A DNA stretch of 64,000 nt from Hydractinia symbiolongicarpus. Taxonomy: Eukaryota; Cnidaria; Hydrozoa; Anthoathecata; Hydractiniidae. The notes under the pieces were generated by a model. It made no database searches. It saw only the letters and a program-made list of their open reading frames with translations, and was not told the DNA's origin. The DNA lies in NCBI RefSeq assembly GCF_029227915.1, contig NC_079878.1, forward strand, positions 25,383,501-25,447,500, given 5' to 3'. Each line of letters begins with the position of its first letter. The first letter of the stretch is position 1. Both the position numbers and the translations under genes were made by a program. This document shows positions 11,548-25,000 of the stretch, piece by piece.

Positions 11548-12074
11548 ATGACAACTAAAAGAAAGCACAATGAAGTTACTTTAAAAATTAATATGATGCG
11601 TTGAAAGAGCTAGAAAAGGGTAGGCCGCATAAATATGTGGCTGAACATTTTAATGTTCCCGGCAATGCCATTTCTACCCGGAAGAAAAACAAGCAAAAGA
11701 TTCTAGCCAGGTACGAACTGAAGGATATTCCGACAAGTTTGGTCGAAGCTTTACCGTCAAAGTCTTTGCACTTCCGTGGTGAACGCTGTTCAGGTGGAAA
11801 ACATAGCAAAGTCCGGTTCACAGGAATGGCTGCTTCTAATGCTCTTAGTGAAAAAATCCCAATGTTTTTAATTGGAAAATCAGCCAAACCGAGATGTTTT
11901 AAAAATGTTTGTAAACTCCCCTGTCGGTATAGATCCACAATATCTTACGCTACGCAAAGCATCCATATTTTATTTTTCTCAAAATTTGGTCGAAAAAAGG
12001 TTGAAATCCTATAATTAGACAACTCATGTTATTCGACCAAATCGAGTCGAATTACATGAGTTCAACTGTATATC
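11548..12074 (+). mobile_element. pogo/Tigger-type DNA transposon, internally deleted
   Basis: At 11548 a reading frame starts MTTKRKHNEVTLK. After a small frame break it continues ALKELEKGRPHKYVAEHFNV, then AISTRKKNKQKI, a CENP-B-type N-terminal helix-turn-helix. It is then joined to LPSKSLHFRGERCSGGKHSK, with GMAASN and FLIGKSAKPRCFKN, which belongs to the start of the DDE domain. The region between (CENP-B second HTH and N-terminal DDE) is missing, and the rest of the DDE domain is absent after about 11,935. The right end reads GAGTTCAACTG followed by TA, fitting pogo-type inverted termini and TA targets; a matching left terminus was not found. Confidence 0.7.
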
Positions 12075-13425
12075 TACTACAACTATAATTACAAATGGCG
12101 TCATAAGTGACGGGGCAATTTTGAAATCACTATATGACACCTTTTTATGATCAGAGTAAGACCTTAGAAGCGCTTTTATAACACTTCCCGCAGTCAGTCA
12201 ATTGGGCCCATAGTGCGCAACACACGATTTATGCAAATCTAAACAGATAAAAACCAAAGGCTGCAATGACATTATCATTATTTTTTACACGAACTTTATG
12301 GGCTCGTGCAATAAGTCACCTGAGGAGCCCTAGTGGCCGAAGTTCAGAAACGACTTTTGACGCTAACCCCAATGAAATATTGACGACTAGCTGTTTCCTG
12401 TGGAAGAATCCACTGTATTTTTTAATTTAATCCATGTAACAGATATACGTCTTTCAAAAAACACACAGAACACCAGTGTGAACCTTACAATCTGTATTAT
12501 TATATAAATGACCAAGAAAATTGTGTCCAACAACTGCAGTATAAATGTGACATTTAAAATCTAAATCTACTAAAATACTTACTCTGACCCTCTGACAAAA
12601 GAGAAAATTATTTGGATAGAAGTTTACCAAAGCATTCAAAATACATCTCACCCATAATGTTTAAATCACTTAAAATGTCACAAACAGAAAACGCTGATCA
12701 ATGTCAAACACAAATCTCTCTCAATGAATATGCAACATACTGACGTGAAGTAGCATTCCACATCAGGAATTTTGCAAATATAAAATATCTTAAACCGGTA
12801 ACTCCTCATTGCATGTAAAGTTTTAAATATTGCACCATGTTAAACAGTCTTTTTAAAGATATTTTTGTCTATTTACTAAATTGAGAAACTTTGTTTTTGA
12901 CCCGAAACAAACAAGTCACTATGGGGATATCATAAAATATGACTAAACAAGACTAAAATTGTTTATATGATATTTTCTCTCTTGTTTCAAATAAGTGAAT
13001 ACATGTACTGATGGGGATAAAAGCGAAAAGTGGCTAACAAAGTCTGAACTATAAAGATATACTTCTCGTTCAAAACTGTACTTTCCGCTAAAATACTAAT
13101 ATGTCAGGTAGGGTGTAAATAGAATATCATTTGTGCGTTATGTAACATTGTTTTTTAATTTGCTTATATTTGTAAAATTCTGTTGCAGAATACGTTCCAA
13201 AAAATCATGAAGTTTTAGTTTAAACAGATATATTTTCCATATACAGTGACCTTTTAAACAGCGATTTTTGATTTACCTCTCCCCCATTGCAAGCATCTAA
13301 TTAATACTCCTATAGTTACAGTGTTTTAAGTCAGCTATTTGGGTAGCTGTATTTGACATAAGTATTTGTGCAGACATCTTGGCACTCATTGTAATTCTGT
13401 ATAATTTATGATTCTAATTGAATTT
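12075..13425. other. Non-genic AT-rich spacer
   Basis: No domain, RNA gene or transposon end was recognised. Short open frames here have no coding character. Confidence 0.4.
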
Positions 13426-14767
13426 CCGCGCCCGAAGGCGTAGGAAATTCTTTAAAACCGTCGTTTTTTTCTTTTGGAGCATTTTTTGAGAAAAAATCGA
13501 CCCTGGGATTTCACGTTCCTCTGAGAGGAGGATAGTATTGGTATAACTGTCTAACTAACTAACCCTGTCCCAAATGGTCAAGCTCCCTAAGTACTTGGAA
13601 GTCATCTAAATGACGTTTCAGGCCAAAATTCGTATTTGTTTTCGACAAAATTTGGCACAGTTAACAAAAAAAGTATGCTGAACATAATGGTGACTCCAAA
13701 TTTTTGATTTCTTGTTACCTAAATGTCAATTTAGGCCAAAATTGGTCCAAAAATTAAAACTACTTTATTTTTGACAAAATTTGGTACAGTTAACAAATAA
13801 AGTATGCTGAACATGATGGTGGCACCAAAATTTTGATTTCTTGTTATCTAAATGTCATTTTAGGCCAAGATTGGTCCAAAAATTTAAACTACTTTATTTT
13901 TGACAAAATTTGGTACAGTTAACAAATAAAGTATGCTGAACATGATGGTGACACCAAAATTTTGATTTCTTGTTACCTAAATGTCATTTTAGGCCAAAAT
14001 TGATCCAATAATTAAAACTACTTTATTTCATCAAAATTTGGTACAGTTAACAAATAAAGTATGCTGAACATGATGGTGACACCAAAATTTTGATTTATTG
14101 TTGCCTAAATGTCATTTTAGGCCAAAATTGGTTCAAAAATTAAAACTACTTTATTTTTGACAAAATTTGGTACATTTAACAAAAAAAGTATGCTGAACAT
14201 AATGGTGACATCAAAATTTTGGTTTTTTGCCACCTTAAATGTCATTTTAGGCCAAAATTAGTCCAAGAATTAAACAACAAAATTTAGCAAAGTTAACAAA
14301 AAAAGTATGTTGAACATAATGGTCCCATCAAAATTTTGATTTCTTGTCAACTAAATGCCGTTTAAGACCATAAACGTTTCAATCACAAGACTTTCAACCA
14401 TGAATGATAGGCCGTATTTTTTGTTAGCAATTTCTTTTAAAATGTGAGTTTATTATGACACGTTTCTTTTTCTTTGCGTTTGTTGTAAGATATAATGTCG
14501 CTTGCGTGCTTTATCTTCAGAGCTTTATGCACCAAACCCCTTCGAATGTTTGGCACGATAACACAACGAATTAGCAGGTTGTCATCAAATATTTTGGTAG
14601 CGAGCGAAAATTCTTAGAGCCCCCAGGGCTTCTTGTTTGTTTTAATACATATTTTCAGTCATCTATATTTTAATGCCCGTATACGTCTGTCCGTCCGTCC
14701 GTCTGTCTGTCACGCAAGATACCTGCGACGGGCAAACCCGTGGATTTTCCCACGGGCTAACGACTAG
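13426..14767 (+). mobile_element. Helitron-like non-autonomous element carrying the 129-bp repeats (3' end defined)
   Basis: The plus-strand 3' end has a hairpin (CCCGTGG / CCACGGG arms around 14,738-14,757) followed about 10 bases later by CTAG at 14,764-14,767 and a T, the hallmark of Helitron 3' termini. Upstream are GTCTGTCCGTCCGTCCGTCT and the tandem repeats. The left boundary is uncertain: the value given is the inverted repeat GAATTTCCGCGCC / GGAAATTC at 13,426, not a proven TC terminus. No Rep/helicase coding sequence. Confidence 0.5.
13590..14345. repeat. About six copies of a ~129-bp tandem repeat
   Basis: The landmark word GTATGCTGAACAT recurs at about 13,671, 13,802, 13,931, 14,060 and 14,187 (and as GTATGTTGAACAT at 14,307), a period of roughly 120-131 bp. 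Each unit also has AGTTAACAAA, TAAATGTCATTTTAGGCCAA and a Phe/Asn-like TTTTGATTTCTTG stretch. No long open frame. A diverged related unit lies at 45,190-45,375, so the unit is part of a dispersed family, probably the core of the Helitron-like element that ends at 14,767. Confidence 0.75.
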
Positions 14768-14995
14768 TATATATAAAAAGCAGAAGTGATTTTAATTCAC
14801 TGGATGTTGGAGCAAGATGATTACCAAAAAATATTGCATGTTAGCAACAATTTGGAACGCAGTCGTAATGTCTTATAAATAAAAAAATACAATTTTATGG
14901 AATCGAGTTAAAAATTCGTTAATGAATTATTAAAGTTAAAAAAAGTTAATGGATTATTACTATATCGCATGCGAGGATAATATTGGTTTCCAACT

Positions 14996-15165
14996 CCTAA
15001 CTAACTAACTAACTAACTATGTCCCAAATGGTCAATTGTGACGTCACCAACGAACTTTTTTTTACGCAATTTTTTTTTAGAAAAACTGCCTTCAGGTGGA
15101 TTCGAACAACGAGCTCTGGGTTCACATTACAACACCGCTTAGCCAACTGAGCTATCATGCGTTGA
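14996..15165 (-). mobile_element. tRNA-headed SINE with (TTAG)n tail
   Basis: On the minus strand, a tRNA-like head has an intact A box (TAGCTCAGTTGG, 15,143-15,154) and B box (GTTCGAATCC, 15,098-15,107). It is followed by T-rich sequence, a body with GTGACGTCACAATTGACC and TTTGGGACATAG, and a tail of TTAG units at 14,996-15,018. The T-stem pairs poorly, so it is not a functional tRNA. A body-tail fragment of the same family lies at about 13,530-13,580 (CTAACTAACTAACCCTGTCC and CAAATGGTCAAG on the plus strand). Confidence 0.6.
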
Positions 15166-15169
15166 GTGA

Positions 15170-16090
15170 AACTATGTAATTTGACGGCTTTTATATTAAT
15201 CATTTATTGATGCGAAATACAAAAGGTTTTTAGAATTTCTTTTGCCAAGTGATTTACTCAACGAAATAAATTTGTGTTGTGACTTTTAAGTTCTAAAAAT
15301 AATCCTAATTAATTTTTCCACAATAAGGATTTCATAAAAGTTTTTAAACGGTATTTTCAAAAAATGGCCAAAGGCTCTCAGAAGTATGGGGCCTAAATAT
15401 TTCATGGTGTCTAATAGATGAAAATAAAAAGTCAGTATATATCATAGCCATGCATCATATCCCTCATTCCAGCAAAAGCAGTTGTAAATCAATTTTTAGG
15501 TTTTGTGAAATGACCCGTTAATAAATTAAAAATATATTTTGCAGTGATGTGTTTTTGACATGCGAGACAGTTTATACAGCCCCTGCATCTTCTTATACTT
15601 TACTTATTTGAAAAGTATATGTAGAATAAAGAATGTTTTTAAGAACAAGAACTTCTTTTAACATAAATTTGTCTCTTCTGGTCAATTTCTACGTACCTTA
15701 TTTCAGGAAATTAACGTAACCAAAAATTAGTGCAAATTTCGAAAATTCGAGTTAGTCTAATACCCCTTATTTAAGTATAACGTAAATATTTAGAATGTTA
15801 AACTGGTTTAATTTCAAACCTGTAATTGAGGTTTAAAAACACACTTCTACTTCGTCCTGCTTCTGTTAAATTGACGAAAAAAATATTAGCATCGTCCTCA
15901 TACACGTTTTGAGCGTGGTTTTTTAAACGTTTTAAAGTTCTTGTTTGTTCTTATTCTGACTTGAATCTTTTAGCCTGCAAGGGCTTTTTATTTTTTATTA
16001 AGCTGAAGATATGCAAAAACGACTTTGAAAATATTTTCTATTTATAAAAAAAAAATATAAAGTACATCTATAAATTATCAAACCTAGAAT
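15170..16090. other. Spacer downstream of MGAT1
   Basis: No gene recognised. The 3' UTR of the minus-strand MGAT1 gene enters this interval from the right, with candidate AATAAA signals (minus strand) at 15,988-15,999, roughly 95-105 nt after the stop codon. Confidence 0.45.
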
Positions 16091-16093
16091 ATC

Positions 16094-19000
16094 CTAATGT
16101 TCTAAATATTCTTTCCAGTCTGAAGGAGGAGCGATGTAAATCCTTCGACCGTTTCGATATAAAGTTACTACACCTTTATATGCAGTTCGTGGAACACCAG
16201 CTTTCAGATCAGACATTAATCCGAATTTTCTTGCAAGCATTGCGAACTCGTTATTATTGCGGTATGTTAACCGAATAGGTTCTTCGGATCTCTCCGAATT
16301 TGACATTACGTCACCAATTTGTTTCTCTGGGGAATTGTAAACAAGTTCAACAAAATTTTTATCGTAATTGTCTTTTATTAAGTTGTCTAAACTAAAATCG
16401 CGAAATGGATACGGTTCCGTATTTAGTTTAATATACTTTAAGTATTGATCGTAAAATTGGCCTTGACTAACTCCAATACGACCAAACGTTTTTGTTCTGG
16501 ATATCTCCGGTCGTATACAAGCGCGATTTTTACGCTGCTCGGGAGCTCTCATCCAATCGTCCCAAAATCCCAGTGGCCAGTTAGGTCCGATTTCTTGCCA
16601 CAATTCTCGCGTTATTAGCCAACCAAGGCCTGGAAAAAAATCGGATCGATAAAGTGTATCGATGGCATCTTCCTGAATTGCATCCGATTTTCCATTGTCG
16701 TTCCACGCAGACACACAGTATAAACTTTTATCTTTCTCCAGAAGTGGCCGTGTAGCGAGAAAGTAGTCGAAAAAATCTGGTGCTAAAAAGAGGAAGAGAA
16801 TAAAACACAAAAAAGTAAATAGGACACGTTACAACGTTATTACGAAGTAGTAGACACGACACGTTACAACGTTATTACAGAGTAGTAGACACGACACGTT
16901 ACAACGTTATTACAAAGTAGTGAATACGACACGTTACAACGTTATTACAGAATAGTGAATACGACACGTTACAACGTTATTACAAAGTAGTGAATACGAC
17001 ACGTTACAACGTTATTACAAAGTAGTAAATACGACACGTTACAACGCTTTTACAAAGTAGTAAATACGACACGTTACAACGTTATTACAGAGTAGTGAAT
17101 ACGACATGTTACAACGTTATTACGAAGTAGTAAACACGACACGTTACAACGCTTTTACAAAGTAGTAAATACGACACGTTACAACGTTATTACGAAGTAG
17201 TAAATACGGCACGTTCAACGTTATTACAGAGTAGTAAACACGACACGTTACAACGTTATTACAGAGTAGTGAATACGACATGTTACAACGTTATTACGAA
17301 GTAGTAAATACGACACGTTACAACGTTATTATGAAGTAGTAAATACGACACGTTACAACGCTTTTACAAAGTAGTAAATACGACACGTTACAACGTTATT
17401 ACAGAGTAGTAAACACGACACGTTACAACGCTTTTACAAAGTAGTAAATACGACACGTTACAACGTTATTACGAAGTAGTAAATACGGCACGTTCAACGT
17501 TATTACAGAGTAGTAAACACGACACGTTACAACGTTATTACAGAGTAGTGAATACGACATGTTACAACGTTATTACGAAGTAGCAAATACGACACGTTAC
17601 AACGTTATTATGAAGTAGTAAACACGACACATTACAACGTTATTACAGAGTAGTGAATACGACACGTTACAACCTTATTACAAAGTACTAAATACGACAC
17701 GTTACAACGTTATTACAAAATAATGAATACGACACGTTACAACGTTATTACGAAGTAGTAAATACGGCACGTTCAACGTTATTACAGAGTAGTAAACACG
17801 ACACGTTACAACGTCATTACAGAGTAGTGAATACGACATGTTACAACGTTATTACGAAGTAGTAAATACGACACGTTACAACGCTTTTACAAAGTAGTAA
17901 ATACGACACGTTACAACGTTATTACAAAGTAGTAAATACGACACGTTCAACGTTATTACAGAGTAGTAATCACGACACGTTACAACGTTATTACAGAGTA
18001 GTGAATACGACACGTTACAACGTTATTACGAAGTAGTAAATACGACACGTTACAACGTTATTACAGAGTAGTGAATACGACACGTTACAACGTTATTACA
18101 GAGTAGTGAATACGACACGTTACAACGTTATTACAGAGTAGTAAACACGACACGTTACAACGTTATTACAAAGTACTAAATACGACACGTTACAACGTTA
18201 TTACAGAGTAGTAAACACGACACGTTGCAACGTTATTACGAAGTAGTAAAAACGAAACGTTACAACGTTATTACAAAGTACTAAATACGACACGTTACAA
18301 CGTTATTACAAAGTAGTAAATACGACACGTTACAACGTTATTACAAAGTAGTAAATACGACACGTTACAACGTTATTACAAAGTAGTAAACACGACACGT
18401 CACAACGTTATTACGAAGTAGTAAATACGACACGTTGCAACGTTATTACAAAGTAGTAAACACGACACGTTACAACGTTATTACGAAGTAGTAAACACGA
18501 CACCTTACAACGTTATTACAAAGTAGTAAACACGACACGTTACAACGTTATTACAAAGTACTAAATACGACACGTTACAACGTTATTACAAAGTAGTAAA
18601 TACGACACGTTACAACGTTATTACAAAGTAGTAAATACGACACGTTACAACGCTTTTACAAAGTAGTAAATACGACACGTTACAACGTTATTACAGAATA
18701 GTAAATACGACACGTTACAACGTTATTACAAAGTAGTAAATACGACACGTTACAACGCTTTTACAAAGTAGTAAATACGACACGTTACAACGTTATTACA
18801 GAGTAGTGAATACGACATGTTACAACGTTATTACAGAGTAGTAAACACGACACGTTACAACGCTTTTACAAAGTAGTTAATACGACACGTTACAACGTTA
18901 TTACAAAGTAGTAAATACGACACGTTCAACGTTATTACAGAGTAGTAAACACGACACGTTACAACGTTATTACAGAGTAGTGAATACGACATGTTACAAC

Positions 19001-22000
19001 GTTATTACAGAGTAGTAAACACGACACATTACAACGTTATTACGAAGTAGTAAACACGACACGTTACAACGTTATTACAAAGTACTAAATACGACACGTT
19101 ACAACGTTATTACAAAGTAGTAAATACGACACGTTACAACGTTATTACAAAGTAGTAAACACGACACGTTACAACGTTATTACGAAGTAGTAAATACGAC
19201 ACGTTACAACGTTATTACAGAGTAGTGAATACGACACGTTACAACGTTATTATGAAGTAGTAAACACGACACATTACAACGTTATTACTGAGTAGTGAAT
19301 ACGACACGTTACAACGTTATTACGAAGTAGTAAAAACGAAACGTTACAACGTTATTACAAAGTACTAAATACGACACGTTACAACGTTATTACAAAGTAG
19401 TAAATACGACACGTTACAACGTTATTACAAAGTAGTAAATACGACACGTTACAACGTTATTACAAAGTAGTAAACACGACACGTCACAACGTTATTACGA
19501 AGTAGTAAATACGACACGTTGCAACGTTATTACAAAGTAGTAAACACGACACGTTACAACGTTATTACGAAGTAGTAAACACGACACCTTACAACGTTAT
19601 TACAAAGTAGTAAACACGACACGTTACAACGTTATTACAAAGTACTAAATACGACACGTTACAACGTTATTACAAAGTAGTAAATACGACACGTTACAAC
19701 GTTATTACAAAGTAGTAAATACGACACGTTACAACGCTTTTACAAAGTAGTAAATACGACACGTTACAACGTTATTACAGAATAGTAAATACGACACGTT
19801 ACAACGTTATTACAAAGTAGTAAATACGACACGTTACAACGCTTTTACAAAGTAGTAAATACGACACGTTACAACGTTATTACAGAGTAGTGAATACGAC
19901 ATGTTACAACGTTATTACAGAGTAGTAAACACGACACGTTACAACGCTTTTACAAAGTAGTAAATACGACACGTTACAACGTTATTACAAAGTAGTAAAT
20001 ACGACACGTTCAACGTTATTACAGAGTAGTAAACACGACACGTTACAACGTTATTACAGAGTAGTGAATACGACATGTTACAACGTTATTACAGAGTAGT
20101 AAACACGACACGTTACAACGTTATTACAGAGTAGTGAATACGACATGTTACAACGTTATTACGAAGTAGTAAATACGACACGTTACAACGTTATTATGAA
20201 GTAGTAAACACGACACATTACAACGTTATTACAAAGTAGTAAACACGACACGTTACAACGTTATTACAAAGTACTAAATACGACACGTTACAACGTTATT
20301 ACAAAGTAGTAAATACGACACGTTACAACGTTATTATGAAGTAGTAAACATGACACATTACAACGTTATTACTGAGTAGTAAATACGACACGTTACAACG
20401 TTATTACTGAGTAGTAAACACGACACGTTACAACGTTATTACGAAGTAGTAAATACGAAACGTTACAACGTTATTACAAAGTAGTAAACACGACACGTAA
20501 CAACGTTATTACAAAGTAGTAAATACGACACGTTACAACGTTATTACAGAGTAGTAAACACGACACGTTACAACGTTATTACAAAGTAGTAAATACGACA
20601 CGTTACAACGCTTTTACAAAGTAGTAAATACGACACGTTACAACGTTATTACAGAGTAGTGAATACGACATGTTACAACGTTATTACAGAGTAGTAAATA
20701 CGACACGTTACAACGCTTTTACAAAGTAGTAAATACGACACGTTACAACGTTATTACAGAATAGTGAATACGACACGTTACAACGTTATTACAAAGTAGT
20801 AAATACGACACGTTACAACGCTTTTACAAAGTAGTAAATACGACACGTTACAACATTATTACAGAGTAGTGAATACGACATGTTACAACGTTATCACGAA
20901 GTAGTAAACACGACACGTTACAACGCTTTTTACAAAGTAGTAAATACGACACGTTACAACGTTATTACGAAGTAGTAAATACGGCACGTTCAACGTTATT
21001 ACAGAGTAGTAAACAGGACACGTTACAACGTTATTACAGAGTAGTGAATACGACATGTTACAACGTTATTACGAAGTAGTAAATACGACACGTTACAACG
21101 TTATTATGAAGTAGTAAACACGACACATTACAACGTTATTACAGAGTAGTGAATACGACACGTTACAACGTTATTACAAAGTAGTAAATACGACACGTTA
21201 CAACGCTTTTACAAAGTAGTAAATACGACACGTTACAACGTTATTACAGAGTAGTAAACACGACACGTTACAACGCTTTTACAAAGTAGTAAATACGACA
21301 CGTTACAACGTTATTACGAAGTAGTAAATACGGCACGTTCAACGTTATTACAGAGTAGTAAACACGACACGTTACAACGTTATTACAGAGTAGTGAATAC
21401 GACATGTTACAACGTTATTACGAAGTAGTAAATACGACACGTTACAACGTTATTATGAAGTAGTAAACACGACACATTACAACGTTATTACAGAGTAGTG
21501 AATACGACACGTTACAACGTTATTACAAAGTACTAAATACGACACGTTACAACGTTATTACAAAATAGTGAATACGACACGTTACAACGTTATTACAGAG
21601 TAGTGAATACGACATGTTACAACGTTATTACGAAGTAGTAAATACGACACGTTACAACGTTATTATGAAGTAGTAAACACGACACATTACAACGTTATTA
21701 CAAAGTAGTAAACACGACACGTTACAACGTTATTACAAAGTACTAAATACGACACGTTACAACGTTATTACAAAGTAGTAAATACGACACGTTACAACGT
21801 TATTATGAAGTAGTAAACACGACACATTACAACGTTATTACTGAGTAGTAAATACGACACGTTACAACGTTATTACAAAGTAGTAAACACGACACGTTAC
21901 AACGTTATTACAGAGTAGTGAATACGACACGTTACAACGTTATTACAAAGTAGTAAACACGACACGTTACAACGTTATTACAGAGTAGTGAATACGACAC

Positions 22001-25000
22001 GGTACAACGTTATTACGAAGTAGTAAATACGACACGTTACAACGTTATTACAGAGTAGTAAATACGACATGTTACAACGTTATTACAGAGTAGTGAATAC
22101 GACACGTTACAACGTTATTACAGAGTAGTGAATACGACACGTTACAACGTTATTACAGAGTAGTAAACACGACACGTTACAACGTTATTACAAAATACTA
22201 AATACGACACGTTGCAACGTTATTACAAAGTAGTAAATACGACACGTTACAACGTTATTACAAAGTAGTAAACACGACACGTTACAACGTTATTACGAAG
22301 TAGTAAATACGACACGTTACAACGTTATTACAGAGTAGTGAATACGACACGTTACAACGTTATTACAAAGTAGTAAATACGACACGTTACAACGCTTTTA
22401 CAAAGTAGTAAATACGACACGTTACAACGTTATTACAGAGTAGTAAACACGACACGTTACAACGCTTTTACAAAGTAGTAAATACGACACGTTACAACGT
22501 TATTACGAAGTAGTAAATACGGCACGTTCAACGTTATTACAGAGTAGTAAACACGACACGTTACAACGTTATTACAGAGTAGTGAATACGACATGTTACA
22601 ACGTTATTACGAAGTAGTAAATACGACACGTTACAACGTTATTATGAAGTAGTAAACACGACACATTACAACGTTATTACAGAGTAGTGAATACGACACG
22701 TTACAACGTTATTACAAAGTACTAAATACGACACGTTACAACGTTATTACAAAATAGTGAATACGACACGTTACAACGTTATTACAGAGTAGTGAATACG
22801 ACATGTTACAACGTTATTACGAAGTAGTAAATACGACACGTTACAACGTTATTATGAAGTAGTAAACACGACACATTACAACGTTATTACAAAGTAGTAA
22901 ACACGACACGTTACAACGTTATTACAAAGTACTAAATACGACACGTTACAACGTTATTACAAAGTAGTAAATACGACACGTTACAACGTTATTATGAAGT
23001 AGTAAACACGACACATTACAACGTTATTACTGAGTAGTAAATACGACACGTTACAACGTTATTACAAAGTAGTAAACACGACACGTTACAACGTTATTAC
23101 AGAGTAGTGAATACGACACGTTACAACGTTATTACAAAGTAGTAAACACGACACGTTACAACGTTATTACAGAGTAGTGAATACGACACGGTACAACGTT
23201 ATTACGAAGTAGTAAATACGACACGTTACAACGTTATTACAGAGTAGTAAATACGACATGTTACAACGTTATTACAGAGTAGTGAATACGACACGTTACA
23301 ACGTTATTACAGAGTAGTGAATACGACACGTTACAACGTTATTACAGAGTAGTAAACACGACACGTTACAACGTTATTACAAAATACTAAATACGACACG
23401 TTGCAACGTTATTACAAAGTAGTAAATACGACACGTTACAACGTTATTACAAAGTAGTAAACACGACACGTTACAACGTTATTACGAAGTAGTAAATACG
23501 ACACGTTACAACGTTATTACAGAGTAGTGAATACGACACGTTACAACGTTATTATGAAGTAGTAAACACGACACGTTACAACGTTATTACTGAGTAGTGA
23601 ATACGACATGTTACAACGTTATTACAGAGTAGTAAACACGACACGTTACAACGCTTTTACAAAGTAGTAAATACGACACGTTACAACGTTATTACAAAGT
23701 AGTAAATACGACACGTTCAACGTTATTACAGAGTAGTAAACACGACACGTTACAACGTTATTACAGAGTAGTGAATACGACATGTTACAACGTTATTACA
23801 GAGTAGTAAACACGACACGTTACAACGTTATTACAGAGTAGTGAATACGACATGTTACAACGTTATTACGAAGTAGTAAATACGACACGTTACAACGTTA
23901 TTATGAAGTAGTAAACACGACACATTACAACGTTATTACAAAGTAGTAAACACGACACGTTACAACGTTATTACAAAGTACTAAATACGACACGTTACAA
24001 CGTTATTACAAAGTAGTAAATACGACACGTTACAACGTTATTATGAAGTAGTAAACATGACACATTACAACGTTATTACTGAGTAGTAAATACGACACGT
24101 TACAACGTTATTACTGAGTAGTAAACACGACACGTTACAACGTTATTACGAAGTAGTAAATACGAAACGTTACAACGTTATTACAAAGTAGTAAACACGA
24201 CACGTTACAACGTTATTACAAAGTAGTAAATACGACACGTTACAACGTTATTACAGAGTAGTAAACACGACACGTTACAACGTTATTACAAAGTAGTAAA
24301 TACGACACGTTACAACGCTTTTACAAAGTAGTAAATACGACACGTTACAACGTTATTACAGAGTAGTGAATACGACATGTTACAACGTTATTACAGAGTA
24401 GTAAATACGACACGTTACAACGCTTTTACAAAGTAGTAAATACGAAACGTTACAACGTTATTACAGAATAGTGAATACCACACGTTACAACGTTATTACA
24501 AAGTAGTAAATACGACACGTTACAACGCTTTTACAAAGTAGTAAATACGACACGTTACAACATTATTACAGAGTAGTGAATACGACATGTTACAACGTTA
24601 TTACGAAGTAGTAAACACGACACGTTACAACGTTATTACAAAGTACTAAATACGACACGTTACAACGTTATTACAAAGTAGTAAATACGACACGTTACAA
24701 CGTTATTATGAAGTAGTAAATACGACACATTACAACGTTATTACAAAGTAGTAAATACGACACGTTACAACGTTATTACAGAGTAGTGAATACGACACGT
24801 TACAACGTTATTACAAAGTAGTAAATACGACACGTTACAACGTTATTACAGAGTAGTAAATACGACACGTTACAACGTTATTACAGAGTAGTAATCACGA
24901 CACGTTACAACGTTATTACAGAGTAGTGAATACGACATGTTACAACGTTATTACGAAGTAGTAAATACGACACGTTACAACGTTATTATGAAGTAGTAAA

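Noticed and set aside
15090-15170. Functional tRNA gene
   Set aside because: A and B boxes are good but the T-stem and acceptor stem do not pair, and the sequence continues into a SINE body and tail.
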